Made by a program: the position numbers and the translations under genes. The notes beneath the pieces were generated by a model. It was not told the origin of the DNA. It searched no databases and was given only the letters and a program-made list of their open reading frames with translations. A DNA stretch of 64,000 bases from Mariniphaga sp. (lineage in GTDB: Bacteria; Bacteroidota; Bacteroidia; Bacteroidales; Prolixibacteraceae). This document shows, piece by piece, positions 27,818 to 38,148 of this stretch; position 1 is the first letter of the stretch, and each line of letters opens with the position of its first letter. The stretch lies in assembly GCA_024636975.1 (NCBI GenBank), contig JAGXGA010000062.1:62001-126000 (forward strand), in the 5' to 3' direction.

Positions 27818-30619
27818 ATGAAATACCTGATTAGTGCTTTTTTATTTTTAATTGTCATATCTGCAATGTCGCAGCAGAATTTTGATCTCAGTAAGCCCAT
27901 ACCGGTTGATCCGGAAGTATCGAAGGGGGTGTTGGATAATGGCCTGACCTATTACGTGAGGGCAAACGACGAACCCCGCAACCGTGCAGAACTAATGTTG
28001 GTTGTAAATGTAGGGTCGGTGAATGAAGATGACGATCAGCAAGGCCTGGCCCATTTTCTGGAGCACATGGCTTTTAATGGTACGGAAACCTTTCCGAAGA
28101 ATGAGCTGATTTCCTATTTTGAATCTATTGGTATGGAGTTCGGACCTGAGATAAATGCCTATACCAGCTTCGATGAAACGGTATACATGCTGAAAGTACC
28201 ACTCGATTCGGCACTTTATCTTGAAAAGGGAATACAGGTACTGTATGACTGGGCTTCACAAATCACTCTTTCTGAAGAAGAAATCGATAAAGAACGGGGG
28301 GTTATCCGGGAAGAGTGGCGCGGAGGAAGAAATGCCCAGTTCAGGATGCAACAGGAGTGGCTGCCGGTTTTGCTGCACGAATCAAAATATGCCCAACGGC
28401 TTCCAATAGGTGAGATAGAGATCATTGAAAATTTTTCGCCCGACGTGCTTCGCCGGTTTTACAACAACTGGTACCGTCCCGATCTGCAGGCTGTGATTGT
28501 AGTGGGAGATTTTAACCAGGAAGAAATGGTTCAGAAGGTAAAAGATAAATTCTCGAACTTGTCAGTAGCACAAAACCCACGCGAACTGCAAGACCATCCT
28601 ATTCCTCCACACGAAGAAACCCTTATTAGCATTGCAACGGATAAGGAGGCACAGTATCCTGTTGCATATATGTTTCACAAGCACCCAATGGAGGTTACAG
28701 AAACTGTAGGCGACTACCGGGAAACGATAAAGCAAAGCTTATACAATTCGATGATCAACAACCGGCTTTCTGAGCTTACGCAGAAAGCCGATCCTCCGTT
28801 TATTATGGGGCAGTCATCATACACCGAGTTATTTGGCCCCATGAGTGTATACCAATCGGCTGCTGTCGGCCACAACGACCGTATTGAAGAGGGTCTCAAA
28901 GCTGTATTGCTAGAGAACGAACGGGTGAAACAATTCGGCTTTACAGAAACGGAGCTTGAACGTAATAAAAAGTCGTTGATGAACCGCATTGAGAAAGCAT
29001 ATAAAGAGCGCGACAAGCAAAAATCAATTAATTATGCAGAAGAATATAAGCGCAACTTCCTGATGACTAAGGAACCCATTCCCGGTATAGAAAAGGAATA
29101 TGAATATTTTCAGTCATTTCTTCCGGATATCACATTGGAGGAGGTGAATAAACTTGCCGATGAATGGATAACGGAAGAAAATAGCGTAGTGGTGGTAACT
29201 GCTCCTGAAATTGAAGGCATGGATGTACCAACAAAGGAGGAAGTACTGGACTTGCTGCAGGAAGTGGAACAAACTGAATTGGAACCATATGATGATGCTG
29301 TGGCCGATCTTCCATTAATTTCGGATGAGCCATGGGCTAGTCTGGTAGTGGAAGAGGAATCACTGGAGAATGTGGAAGCTACTGAATGGACTCTACAGAA
29401 TGGTGCTAAAGTGGTGATTAAACCAACCAATTTCAAAGAAGATGAAATTCTTTTTAATGCCTGGAGTCCGGGCGGTACTTCGCTATACAGTAAAGAGGAT
29501 GCTATTTCAGCAGATTTTGCAGCTACAATAATGTCCATGAGTGGTATTGCCGGTTTCGACAACATTACCCTTGAAAAAATGATGGCCGATGAAGTATTTA
29601 GTCTTAATCCCTATATTTCAGAACTCAGAGAAGGGTTTAACGGTAACTCTACGGTTGAAGACCTGGAGGTGATGCTCCAGATGGTTTACCTTTATTTTAC
29701 CCAGCCGCGTTTTGATGAAACCAGCTTCCAGGCGTACATGACAAGGATGGAAGGTGTTCTCCAGAACAGGACTGCTTCGCCCGAAGCTGTTTTCCAGGAT
29801 ACCCTGCAGACGGTTCTGGCTAATTACCATGACCGGGCCCGCCCTATGTCAACAGAATTGTTAAAGGAGGCAGAATTTAACCGCATAAGGGATATTGGCA
29901 AGGAACGGTTTAGAAATGCTGCCGATTTTACCTTCTTTTTTGTTGGAAATATCCACCCCGATACGCTAAAACCACTTGTGGAGAAATACATCGGGGGGAT
30001 TCCATACATGGATGAAAACGAGGACTGGCGCAATTTGGGTATTGATCCACCAAAAGGAGTAGTTCAGAAAACAGTAAAAAAAGGACAGGAAGATAAGAGT
30101 ATACAGTACATCGTGTTTCATGGCGACTTTGACTATTCTTCTGAAAATGCCATTGAACTGGATGCTGTCGGCAGAATTTTATCAACCCGCCTGCTCGAAG
30201 AAATCCGTGAAGAAAGAAGCGGGGTTTACTCTATAGGGGCCAATCCTTCTTCATCCAAATACCCGGATCAGGAATATAAAGTTTACATTTCTTACGGCAC
30301 CGACCCTGAAAAACTTGAAGAACTGAAGCAAGCCGTATTTGATGAAATCAGGCATTTTATGGAAAACGGTCCGTCAGAAGAAGAACTTTCAAAGGCTAAA
30401 GAAAAAATGTTACGTGAACGGGAGTTGGCTTTGCGTGAAAACAGGTTTTGGCTGAACATCCTGAGCAATACATATTACCTGAAGGACGGAGATTTTTCGG
30501 AATTCGGAAAATACGAAGATATCGTACATAGCCTCACTGAAAAACAGATTCAGGAAGCATTTAAGAACTATTTCAATTTCGACAATTACGTGAGCGTGGC
30601 ATTGCGCCCAGGCGAATAA
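27818..30619 (+). CDS. M16-family zinc peptidase, exported
   Basis: The ATG at 27818 places a Sec signal peptide at the start (MKYLISAFLFLIVISAMSQQ); the open frame begins earlier at 27773 but without a leader. The 933-residue product is the tandem-domain size of pitrilysin-type M16 peptidases. The inverted zinc motif HFLEH is at H79, E82, H83 and the third ligand glutamate follows in the second half of the domain. The second catalytic-like domain (from about 480) lacks the HxxEH motif, as usual. It probably trims peptides in the periplasm. The next genes are separated by a strong terminator. Confidence 0.9.
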   Translation: MKYLISAFLFLIVISAMSQQNFDLSKPIPVDPEVSKGVLDNGLTYYVRANDEPRNRAELMLVVNVGSVNEDDDQQGLAHFLEHMAFNGTETFPKNELISYFESIGMEFGPEINAYTSFDETVYMLKVPLDSALYLEKGIQVLYDWASQITLSEEEIDKERGVIREEWRGGRNAQFRMQQEWLPVLLHESKYAQRLPIGEIEIIENFSPDVLRRFYNNWYRPDLQAVIVVGDFNQEEMVQKVKDKFSNLSVAQNPRELQDHPIPPHEETLISIATDKEAQYPVAYMFHKHPMEVTETVGDYRETIKQSLYNSMINNRLSELTQKADPPFIMGQSSYTELFGPMSVYQSAAVGHNDRIEEGLKAVLLENERVKQFGFTETELERNKKSLMNRIEKAYKERDKQKSINYAEEYKRNFLMTKEPIPGIEKEYEYFQSFLPDITLEEVNKLADEWITEENSVVVVTAPEIEGMDVPTKEEVLDLLQEVEQTELEPYDDAVADLPLISDEPWASLVVEEESLENVEATEWTLQNGAKVVIKPTNFKEDEILFNAWSPGGTSLYSKEDAISADFAATIMSMSGIAGFDNITLEKMMADEVFSLNPYISELREGFNGNSTVEDLEVMLQMVYLYFTQPRFDETSFQAYMTRMEGVLQNRTASPEAVFQDTLQTVLANYHDRARPMSTELLKEAEFNRIRDIGKERFRNAADFTFFFVGNIHPDTLKPLVEKYIGGIPYMDENEDWRNLGIDPPKGVVQKTVKKGQEDKSIQYIVFHGDFDYSSENAIELDAVGRILSTRLLEEIREERSGVYSIGANPSSSKYPDQEYKVYISYGTDPEKLEELKQAVFDEIRHFMENGPSEEELSKAKEKMLRERELALRENRFWLNILSNTYYLKDGDFSEFGKYEDIVHSLTEKQIQEAFKNYFNFDNYVSVALRPGE

Positions 30620-30642
30620 ATAAGCGATTATAACTGACTTTT

Positions 30643-30683
30643 AAAATACACTTTTCAATAATTAATGTTGAAAAGTGTATTTT
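30643..30683 (+). terminator. Terminator after the M16 peptidase gene
   Basis: A 16-bp perfect stem (AAAATACACTTTTCAA at 30643-30658 and its complement at 30668-30683) with a 9-base AT-rich loop; the right arm ends in TTTT. Confidence 0.85.
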
Positions 30684-30704
30684 CGTATGGTCAGAAACTA
30701 AATT

Positions 30705-31316
30705 ATGAAGATATATACACCGCTGTCAGTTGTCGTTCGGGTTGTTTTTTATTCCTTATTGCTGTTTGGAGCAGCTGAGATGGTGAGGCTTGACGCCTTA
30801 TTTCCCATGGAAGAAGGTTATTATGGGGAAATCAGCTTTACTGAGTTTTCGCAGGAGATTATTTTGTTTGTGCTATCAGTGATGTACCTGTTTGCCGGGC
30901 TAAGATACCGGGAAATACAGCCGGTAACAAATATTTTGGCATTGGTATTCCTGGCTTCATGCATCCGTGAATTTAATTTCCTTATCGACTGGTGGTTTTA
31001 TCTTGTTTTACCGGTATTGCTGGTGATCATCTGGTTGCTGTTCCGCGACTACCGTAAGCTGAAACCGGCAACGGCTGCTTTTTTTTCATTGCCGTCCTCG
31101 GGTTGGTTTCTTTCAGGATTTCTGATCACCTTTGTTTTTAGCCGGCTGATGGGACGTTCATCCTTCTGGCGGATACTTTACGATGAAAGCACCTACCGTA
31201 TTGCCAAGGCGGCTACAGAAGAAGGAATGGAGCTGGCCGGTGATGTTATAATGCTGATTTCTGCTTTGGAGCTTTTCATTATCATTGGTTATTTGAATAG
31301 AAAGGAGCAGGGATGA
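30705..31316 (+). CDS. Polytopic membrane protein, unknown function
   Basis: The 203-residue protein has about five or six hydrophobic segments, among them VVRVVFYSLLLFGAAEMVRL, IILFVLSVMYLFAGL, FYLVLPVLLVIIWLLF and VIMLISALELFIIIGYL. No family is recognised. Its stop overlaps the ATG of the glycosyltransferase gene by four bases, so the two are translated together and may act together at the membrane (inference). Confidence 0.7.
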   Translation: MKIYTPLSVVVRVVFYSLLLFGAAEMVRLDALFPMEEGYYGEISFTEFSQEIILFVLSVMYLFAGLRYREIQPVTNILALVFLASCIREFNFLIDWWFYLVLPVLLVIIWLLFRDYRKLKPATAAFFSLPSSGWFLSGFLITFVFSRLMGRSSFWRILYDESTYRIAKAATEEGMELAGDVIMLISALELFIIIGYLNRKEQG

Positions 31317-32194
31317 AAGTATGCGGGTTTACATTTATCCGCAATGCCGTGAAGTTCGATTTTCCGGTTGTTGAAGCCATTTCGTCGGTATTACCCCTGT
31401 GTGACCATTTTGTTGTTGCGGTGGGTAATTCAGATGATAGTACACGGGAACTGATAAAAAGAATTGCTTCCGAAAAGATTTCAATTGTGGATACTGTGTG
31501 GGATGAAAATTTAAAGCAGGATGGGGTGGTATATGCTGCCGAAACCGACAAGGCATTTGATGCCGTTTCGCCGGAATACGACTGGTGTTTTTATATTCAG
31601 GGGGATGAGGTACTGCACGAAAAATATCTGCCGGCAGTGAGGAAGGCAATGCACGAAAACCTGCACCGGCAGGAGGTGGATGGGTTGCTTTTCGGATACA
31701 GGCATTTTTATGGAACCTACGACTATATAGGTGATTCACGCAAATGGTACCGCAATGAGATACGGGTTATACGCAACAATAAAAGAATTCGTTCGTACCG
31801 TGATGCACAGGGATTCAGGAAGAACGGAAGGAAGCTGAAAGTGGCGCCTGCAAATGCCTATATATACCATTACGGCTGGGTACGCCCCCCATCATTCATG
31901 CAGGAGAAAATCGATGAAGTACGTAAGTTTTATAAAGGCATACCGGATGAGCAGGTAACGCAAAGGGCCAATAAGAAAGTGTTCGACTATAACGGTCAAT
32001 ACGATGCTCTGAGGCGATTTGAAGGAACACACCCTGAAGTTATGCAATCACGGATAGCACGGCAAAACTGGCAGGTGGATGTTGATGTAAAGCTGATCAG
32101 GATGAAGCCGAAGTACCGTCTTTTGTACTTTATTGAGAAGAAGTTTGGAGCCAGGTTGTTTGAGTACAGGAATTATGAGCTGGTGAAGAGTTAG
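31313..32194 (+). CDS. Glycosyltransferase, GT2-like
   Basis: The 293-residue protein starts with the GT-A-type beginning MKVCGFTFIRNAVKFDFPVVEAISSVLPLCDHFVVAVGNSDDST, where a nucleotide-sugar-binding acidic pair lies in NSDDST, and has an aspartate/glutamate segment YIQGDEVLHEKYLP in the place of a DxD-like metal site. It is cytosolic; sugar and acceptor are unknown. It is translationally coupled to the preceding membrane protein. Several arginine and tyrosine rich stretches follow without a membrane anchor. Confidence 0.7.
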   Translation: MKVCGFTFIRNAVKFDFPVVEAISSVLPLCDHFVVAVGNSDDSTRELIKRIASEKISIVDTVWDENLKQDGVVYAAETDKAFDAVSPEYDWCFYIQGDEVLHEKYLPAVRKAMHENLHRQEVDGLLFGYRHFYGTYDYIGDSRKWYRNEIRVIRNNKRIRSYRDAQGFRKNGRKLKVAPANAYIYHYGWVRPPSFMQEKIDEVRKFYKGIPDEQVTQRANKKVFDYNGQYDALRRFEGTHPEVMQSRIARQNWQVDVDVKLIRMKPKYRLLYFIEKKFGARLFEYRNYELVKS

Positions 32195-32243
32195 GAGAGA
32201 CAGTTGGTATTGAAATTTTTCACGGTTTTGGGATGTTTTTACT

Positions 32244-32294
32244 CAATACAAAAGGAGAAAATTCTTTAGAAAAGAAATTTCTCCTTTTGTATTG
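32244..32294. terminator. Hairpin between convergent genes
   Basis: A 17-bp stem (CAATACAAAAGGAGAAA at 32244-32260, complement at 32278-32294) with a 17-base loop lies between the glycosyltransferase and the GH5 gene. It is probably a terminator, but no long T run follows on either side. Confidence 0.55.
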
Positions 32295-32328
32295 TAATTG
32301 ATGCAACAGTATCAGCAGTTGTTGACTT

Positions 32329-34056
32329 TTACTGCTTTATAATTTTTTCTGTAGCCGTGATGTTTTTTCCTGAGAACCGGATAAAATACACACCGGGTTG
32401 GAGATTCGACACATCAAGGTGGTTTTGTGTGTGATGGATTTTTTTATCCAGTACAGGTCTTCCCTGAAGGTTGAATACAGTGGCTTTAGTGACTGCTCCC
32501 TTATTGCTGAAATACAACTTATCCTTTACGGGATTAGGATATATTTCAAGTTTAAGGCTTTCGGGAATATTAATTCCTGTTGGTCCCTGAAATACGATTT
32601 CCTCAATTTTGATATCTGTAATGGTAAAATTAACACTGGAAATTCCCAGATCAAAAACCATGCGGGCTGCGTTATCTGTACTGCCCATATCAAAAACAAA
32701 GGTATAAATTGCAAAGGTGTCGGAAAGATTAACCCCGTTGTAACCGCTGTAAGCCGACCAGGGATCTCCTGACATGCCGATATAAACGGTTGCGCTTCTT
32801 GTAGTGTCGGCTTTTGCCTTGAATGAGAAGCGGTATTTTTTTCCTTCCTGCAGTGAAATGTTACCTTTAACCAGCTGCACATGCCACCCCTGGGAGCCGC
32901 CGGATGTGATGTCTGCAGTAATAGTATTTTCAGAACGGGTTAGTTGTGCTGAACCACCCTGTTGAGTATTCAGGTTCCATCCGTTAGTGCTTGTAGTAAA
33001 ATTGGAAGTGTAAATTGGTGTGCCAACATACTGACCTGCTTCGGGCATTTCATTATGCAAAAGGGCATCGGCCAGTGGTTGCAAAATAGTTTTGTTCGAT
33101 GGATTATAAATTCCGAACCCTGCACTGAATTCCCAGTACGCCCAGCTCCATCCCAGCTCTTCCAGATAGCGTGACAGGAAAGTAGTCCAACGGACTCTTG
33201 AGTCGAGATCGGCTTTACTGTAGGCACCAAATTCGCCAATATGCACCGGTATGTCTGCCTGCTGTTCAATGGCCTTCAGGGGTGCAAACTCCTGGCGCAT
33301 AACATCACGCTCGGTTTCAGTATCCAACCATTCGGTACCAAGCCATCCCTGGGATTGTTCACCTGACCATTCAGCTCCCTGGTGGGTAAACTGAAAAGGG
33401 TTGTAGTAATGAACGGTTAGTATAACGTTGTCATCCTCGGGCAGTTCAAGCGATGAAAGGCCTCCCAGCCCTCCGTATTCTGGTGTTCCGATAAGCACTA
33501 TTCGTTCCGGGTTATCAATCCGGATGGTATCCAGCGCTTCCTTGTAAAACGCATTCCATTTTTCGGGTGTCAGATTACCGTGCGGTTCATTCATGATTTC
33601 AAACAACAGGCTGTCGGGGTAACCCTGGAAGAATTCAGAGATCTGTTTCCATTGCGACAGGAACCGGACCTTTTGTTGATCGGGGCTCTCATACAGTGCT
33701 TCGTGGTGGTGCATATTGATAATGGCATACAGTCCGTTGTTCAACGCCGAATCCACTACCTGTTTTATGCGGTTAAGGAAGTTGCTGTATACGGTATAAG
33801 GCGCAGTGGATAAACTGCGGTCAGTTGGTTCCCAACGAATGGGGATACGTACATGGTTAAAACCCAGTTCAGCAATGATACCGGCATACTCCGGTTTCCA
33901 CTGATTTCCCCATTCAGTTTCTGTAGGCGCTTCAAACATGTTGCCGTAATTGATTCCGCGGCCAAGTTTATCATTTATTTCAAAGGCTTTTTCTCTGTTC
34001 TGAGCACTTACCGAAAATGCCAGGGAAAGTAATAAGAATGTAAAAAATGATTTCAT
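32329..34056 (-). CDS. GH5 endoglucanase-type glycoside hydrolase with T9SS tail
   Basis: The 575-residue protein has a Sec signal (MKSFFTFLLLSLAFSVSAQ), a GH5 barrel (about residues 23-335) with the acid/base E157 in FEIMNEPHG and nucleophile E275 in HIGEFGAY. A beta-rich region of about 150 residues with tryptophans follows (TTSTNGWNLNTQQGGS, SWHVQLVKGNI-like), probably a carbohydrate-binding module. It ends in a T9SS type A sorting domain (LEIYPNPVKDKLYF, ending ATEKIIKQ), so it is exported to the cell surface. It lies in tandem with a paralogue at 34087. Confidence 0.9.
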   Translation of the reverse strand: MKSFFTFLLLSLAFSVSAQNREKAFEINDKLGRGINYGNMFEAPTETEWGNQWKPEYAGIIAELGFNHVRIPIRWEPTDRSLSTAPYTVYSNFLNRIKQVVDSALNNGLYAIINMHHHEALYESPDQQKVRFLSQWKQISEFFQGYPDSLLFEIMNEPHGNLTPEKWNAFYKEALDTIRIDNPERIVLIGTPEYGGLGGLSSLELPEDDNVILTVHYYNPFQFTHQGAEWSGEQSQGWLGTEWLDTETERDVMRQEFAPLKAIEQQADIPVHIGEFGAYSKADLDSRVRWTTFLSRYLEELGWSWAYWEFSAGFGIYNPSNKTILQPLADALLHNEMPEAGQYVGTPIYTSNFTTSTNGWNLNTQQGGSAQLTRSENTITADITSGGSQGWHVQLVKGNISLQEGKKYRFSFKAKADTTRSATVYIGMSGDPWSAYSGYNGVNLSDTFAIYTFVFDMGSTDNAARMVFDLGISSVNFTITDIKIEEIVFQGPTGINIPESLKLEIYPNPVKDKLYFSNKGAVTKATVFNLQGRPVLDKKIHHTQNHLDVSNLQPGVYFIRFSGKNITATEKIIKQ

Positions 34057-34086
34057 ATATATAAATTTAAATGATTTATTAATTGT

Positions 34087-35118
34087 TTAATTGCCTGCTG
34101 GTACCTGCATTTTGTTATGGAGTAATGCATTTACCAGTTCCTGATTATAGGTTTTGGTTTCCGGATTGTAAATGCCAAAGCCAGCACTGAACTCCCAGTA
34201 TGCCCAGCTCCAGCCCTGTTCTTCAAAGTAGCGTGAAAGGTAGGTAGTCCATCGTGCACGCGAATCCATACCGGCTTTTTCATATGCACCAAACTCTCCT
34301 AAATGGACAGGTATGTTTTCCTTTTTGCTCAAGGCAATCAGTGGTTCAAAATCCTTCTGAACCGCTGCATGCTCAGCCTGAGAATTGTTCCATTTGGTTC
34401 CCAGCCATTCTTTCGATTGTTCGCCCGACCAGCTGGCTCCCTGGTGGGTAAAATGGAACGGGTTATAATAATGAATTGTAAGAATTAAGTTGGGGTCATC
34501 CGGGATTTTCAGTTCACTTAATCCTCCAAGTCCTCCCCAGTTGGCTGTGCCTATCAATACAACCCTCCGTGGATTGGTTTTACGAATAACCTGCAGCGCC
34601 TGGGGAATCATCTCATTCCATTTATCGGGTGTAAGCTTATCATGGGGTTCGTTTAAAACCTCAAACAGGAGGCTGTCGGGATAATTTTTAAAAAATTCCG
34701 AGATTTGTGCCCACTGGGCGAGAAATCGTTTCAATTGTCCATCAGGGTCTTTATAAAGCGCTTCGTGGTGGTGCATGTTCAGAACCACGTAGAGGCCATT
34801 ATTCAGTGCTGAATCTACGACCTGCTTTATCCGTATGAAGAAAGAATCATGAATGGTATAGGGCGGGTTTTCCATACTGCGGTCGGCAGGTTCCCAACGC
34901 ACAGGTATGCGAACATGGTCGAATTCTAAGTCAGCAATCATTCTTGCATATTCGGGCTTCCATACTGTTCCCCATTCACCTTCCGATGAAGGTTCAAACA
35001 TATTGCCATAGTTAATTCCACGGCCAAGTTTATCATTTATTTCAAAGGCTTTCGCACGGTTTTGTGCTTCTGTGCCGATAGCAACAAGCAGAAAAATGAG
35101 GACCAAATAGTTTTTCAT
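34087..35118 (-). CDS. GH5 glycoside hydrolase, short paralogue
   Basis: A 343-residue Sec-exported GH5 protein (leader MKNYLVLIFLLVAIGTEAQ) aligns without gaps over the catalytic domain of the next gene, with E157 in FEVLNEPHD and E275 in HLGEFGAY in the same places. It lacks the binding module and the T9SS tail, so it is probably periplasmic. The two genes are 30 bases apart and in one operon. They likely arose by tandem duplication and now work at different sites: surface and periplasm (inference). Confidence 0.88.
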   Translation of the reverse strand: MKNYLVLIFLLVAIGTEAQNRAKAFEINDKLGRGINYGNMFEPSSEGEWGTVWKPEYARMIADLEFDHVRIPVRWEPADRSMENPPYTIHDSFFIRIKQVVDSALNNGLYVVLNMHHHEALYKDPDGQLKRFLAQWAQISEFFKNYPDSLLFEVLNEPHDKLTPDKWNEMIPQALQVIRKTNPRRVVLIGTANWGGLGGLSELKIPDDPNLILTIHYYNPFHFTHQGASWSGEQSKEWLGTKWNNSQAEHAAVQKDFEPLIALSKKENIPVHLGEFGAYEKAGMDSRARWTTYLSRYFEEQGWSWAYWEFSAGFGIYNPETKTYNQELVNALLHNKMQVPAGN

Positions 35119-35356
35119 GACTCCATGGTTTTAGATGCGGATTATAATTATAGTTACAGGTAAAAATAAACCTTTTGCCGGAACTGCAACACTAATTGAT
35201 AACTTCCTGATTCTGGTTTACTTTTTCCGGACAATCTATGTATGTATTATAGGAATGTTGGCCAATGAGTTATAATGTGGAATTTTGTTTTTACACTATT
35301 CATTGCATAAAGATTAGGTATTCTTCAGATTGATACGTCAATTTTAAAGATTCCTT

Positions 35357-35710
35357 CTAAATTCCCAGATACCTCATCAGGGCCTGTCTGTATTCTTCAA
35401 TCTCATCGTTCAATGGATCATGGCTGATTATAATCAGGCTGCAGGCCAGTTCCGACAGCTTCCAGTCACGGTTAACACCCAACGCATCGGAACGGTATAC
35501 ACATGAAATATGTTCCTGCACCGGCAATCCGGTTAATTTTAAAATGGCAATGGCCTTCCTGACAGATACATCAAGGTTAAAGTCGCTGGAATGCAGAAGC
35601 CTTCGCAACAATTCACTTGCATAATATCGGTAGTTCAGCTCATTCATCCCAGAAACAAACATTTCAATGATGGGGTCGGTGTGATTGTATTCGTAATATT
35701 TTGCTATCAT
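35357..35710 (-). CDS. Hypothetical protein next to cbpA
   Basis: The 117-residue protein is soluble and helical (MNELNYRYYASELLRRLLHSS, VSVRKAIAILKLTGL, EEYRQALMRYLGI). I do not recognise a family; it does not obviously resemble CbpM, the usual small partner of CbpA. It lies 19 bases downstream of the DnaJ-like gene, so a partner or modulator role is possible but unproven. Confidence 0.55.
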   Translation of the reverse strand: MIAKYYEYNHTDPIIEMFVSGMNELNYRYYASELLRRLLHSSDFNLDVSVRKAIAILKLTGLPVQEHISCVYRSDALGVNRDWKLSELACSLIIISHDPLNDEIEEYRQALMRYLGI

Positions 35711-35729
35711 ATCCGGTAATGTTATGTTT

Positions 35730-36674
35730 TCAACTTTGTTTCCTTAACTCCTTCAGCTTTTCAAACAGCTGAATTTCTTCTTCAGACAAATTTTTTGGGA
35801 TTTCTATATTCAGCTCAATATACAGATCGCCAAAATTACCCTGCTTTCCGTACACAGGCATTCCTTTCTTTTTAAGTCTTAATTTGCTTCCGTTTTGAGA
35901 ACCTTTGGGAACAGGTACATTTAATTTGCCGGTCAGGGTGTTGATTTCCATTTTTCCGCCTAATACAGCAGTAATTAAATCGATGTCAACTTTTTGGATC
36001 AGGTCGTTTCCTTCAATGCGATAGTTGTCGTCGGATTGAACCTTAATTTTAATATAGATGTCGCCTTTTTCACCACCTCCGTGACCCGGTGCTCCTTTAC
36101 CCTTTATTCTTAGTTCTTGTCCGTTATAGGCTCCCGGTTTTGTATTTATCCGCAGTTTTTGGCCATTAACATTCAATATGCGTGAGGTGCCATGATAAGC
36201 TTCATAGAGACTGATTTCCATTTCAGCCTGCAAGTCACCTCCTTTGAACGACTGGCTTCGGCCACCATAACCTGCCTGCTTTCCGGCACCTCCACCAAAA
36301 AAAGAATTAAAGAAATCGGAGAAGCCACTATCCGCACCTGCATTGCCAAACAGATCTCCCATATCACCTTCAAAGTAATAGGACCCTCCTCCTGGTGCAC
36401 CTTCACTTTTTGGCTGCGAGTAACCATAGCCGGCCCCGGCATTCTCGTATTGTTTCCAGTTGGCACCCAGCTTATCGTATTTCTTCCGTTTCTCAGGATC
36501 ACGTAGTACTTCATACGCTTCACTGAGTTCCTTGAAACGTTCTTCAGCTTCCTTGTTCCCCTGGTTCTTGTCGGGATGATATTTTACGGCCAGTTTGCGG
36601 TAAGCTTTTTTTAGTTCTTCCTGACTTGCATTTTTTGAAACGCCCAAAGTCTGATAATAATCCTTGTAGTTCAT
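35730..36674 (-). CDS. cbpA: DnaJ-family co-chaperone, CbpA-like
   Basis: The 314-residue protein has an N-terminal J domain (residues 1-70) with the HPD triad at 33-35, a glycine/phenylalanine-rich linker ([33 protein letters not shown]) and two C-terminal substrate-binding domains ([30 protein letters not shown]). It lacks the cysteine-rich zinc region of DnaJ and so is of type II, CbpA. It would work with DnaK. The following small gene is probably cotranscribed. Confidence 0.9.
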   Translation of the reverse strand: MNYKDYYQTLGVSKNASQEELKKAYRKLAVKYHPDKNQGNKEAEERFKELSEAYEVLRDPEKRKKYDKLGANWKQYENAGAGYGYSQPKSEGAPGGGSYYFEGDMGDLFGNAGADSGFSDFFNSFFGGGAGKQAGYGGRSQSFKGGDLQAEMEISLYEAYHGTSRILNVNGQKLRINTKPGAYNGQELRIKGKGAPGHGGGEKGDIYIKIKVQSDDNYRIEGNDLIQKVDIDLITAVLGGKMEINTLTGKLNVPVPKGSQNGSKLRLKKKGMPVYGKQGNFGDLYIELNIEIPKNLSEEEIQLFEKLKELRKQS

Positions 36675-37161
36675 TTTTGTTAAATCATTTCATCTAATGC
36701 ATAATTTCGTTTAATACTAATTTGAAAGAATCTGCATGGGGTTTTGTTCAATTTTTCCGGTTTGTTATCAATTCATTCCGAAGGAAGGAAGAAGGTGAAG
36801 CAGGAATGAAAAGGCATCGCACGCAAACCGGATGTCATCCCATCTTTAGAGTATATTAATAACAGCATACATGTGAAATGTGTTCTAAACATATACTGAT
36901 TATTTAATTGTTCTGTTAACAGCAGTTATCAAAATATGCTCCAACAGGAGGAGGTAGCCAGATTATCATTTTTTTTGATGGTGATTCGAAAGCTTTTAAT
37001 TTTTCAAATGAAATACTTCTTTTATTAAGCGGCAGGTACATAAATTGTTTCACTGGCTTTTAACTGATTCATCATAAAAATCCTATATTTAACTTTCATA
37101 AATTATATTTTCATCCAGGATTTAAGGAGTTGAACCTGTTATTAATTGTATTTTTATCTGC
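36675..37161. other. Gap with no supported gene
   Basis: These 487 bases lie between the divergent cbpA and TRAP substrate-binding genes. I see no open frame with family resemblance, no clear hairpin and no full promoter match. Both divergent promoters must lie here. Confidence 0.6.
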
Positions 37162-38136
37162 ATGAGAATTTTTTTTATAGGCATCCTACTTCTTCAGATG
37201 CTATCTTCCTGTCAAAAACGGGAGACTGCACCTGAATACATTTTCCGGCTGGGACACCAGGGAAATGAAAAGGATATCTGGCACCTGTCGGCACTGCATT
37301 TTGCGAATGCACTTGATTCTTTGTCAGACGGACGTATTGAGGTACAGGTATATCCTGCCGAGCAACTGGGATCAGAGCTTGATATTATCCGCAGCATACG
37401 TGCAGGAATTGTGGAAATGACCATCACCGGGGAGAGCATGCAAAACTGGGCCGGAATTACAGCCTTTCTTGCAGTGCCTTACCTTATTCGTGACTCTGTG
37501 CACCTGAAGAAAGTGGTGGAAGGTGAAATTGGAGATGAAATAGCCGCTGAAATGATTCGTAAAATAGGAGTGAGGCCCATCGGATATTTAGAGCGCGGAC
37601 CCCGCCATCTTACCTCTAACCGGCCGGTAAAAACACCTGATGATCTGGGAGGAATGATCCTTAGGGTGCCAAATGTACCTTTGTTTGTAAGGGTATGGCA
37701 GGCATTGGGAGCCAAACCTACACCCATGGCTTTTTCGGAGGTGTTTACTGCACTGCAGCAGGGAACAGTAGAAGCACAGGAAAACCCATTTGCCCTGATA
37801 TACAGTGCCGGATTATACGAAGTGCAGGAATACCTTAATCTTACCAGGCATGTTAACAGTTGGATTTATGTGGTTATTGGTGAGGATCGGTTCCAATCGT
37901 TGCCGGAGGAATTGCAACGAAACGTGCTTGCAGCAGGAAAGCTGATGCAGCAATACCATAAACGGGAGTTTGTGAAGCAGGAAGAATTTCTTCGTGAACA
38001 ACTGGAAAAGCAGGGAATGGAATTCATTGAACCCGATATTGATGCTTTCAGAAAGAAAGCGAACGAGGCGGTACTGGAAGCAATACATGACGAATACCGG
38101 TCTCTTTATACAAGGATAACAGAATTAAATAATTAA
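37162..38136 (+). CDS. dctP: TRAP transporter substrate-binding protein (DctP family)
   Basis: The 324-residue protein has a lipoprotein signal (ILLLQMLSSC) and the DctP fold: EYIFRLGHQGNEKDIWHLSALHFANALDSLSDGRIEVQVYPAEQLGSELDIIRSIRAGIVEMTI is the family opening, and the arginine in RVPNVPLFVRVW is at the place where carboxylate ligands are held. It would bind an organic acid, often a sugar acid, in the periplasm. The next two genes encode its membrane partners, 12 and 3 bases apart. A lipid anchor is less common than a free periplasmic form. Confidence 0.92.
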   Translation: MRIFFIGILLLQMLSSCQKRETAPEYIFRLGHQGNEKDIWHLSALHFANALDSLSDGRIEVQVYPAEQLGSELDIIRSIRAGIVEMTITGESMQNWAGITAFLAVPYLIRDSVHLKKVVEGEIGDEIAAEMIRKIGVRPIGYLERGPRHLTSNRPVKTPDDLGGMILRVPNVPLFVRVWQALGAKPTPMAFSEVFTALQQGTVEAQENPFALIYSAGLYEVQEYLNLTRHVNSWIYVVIGEDRFQSLPEELQRNVLAAGKLMQQYHKREFVKQEEFLREQLEKQGMEFIEPDIDAFRKKANEAVLEAIHDEYRSLYTRITELNN

Positions 38137-38148
38137 CCTTTAGGCAGG

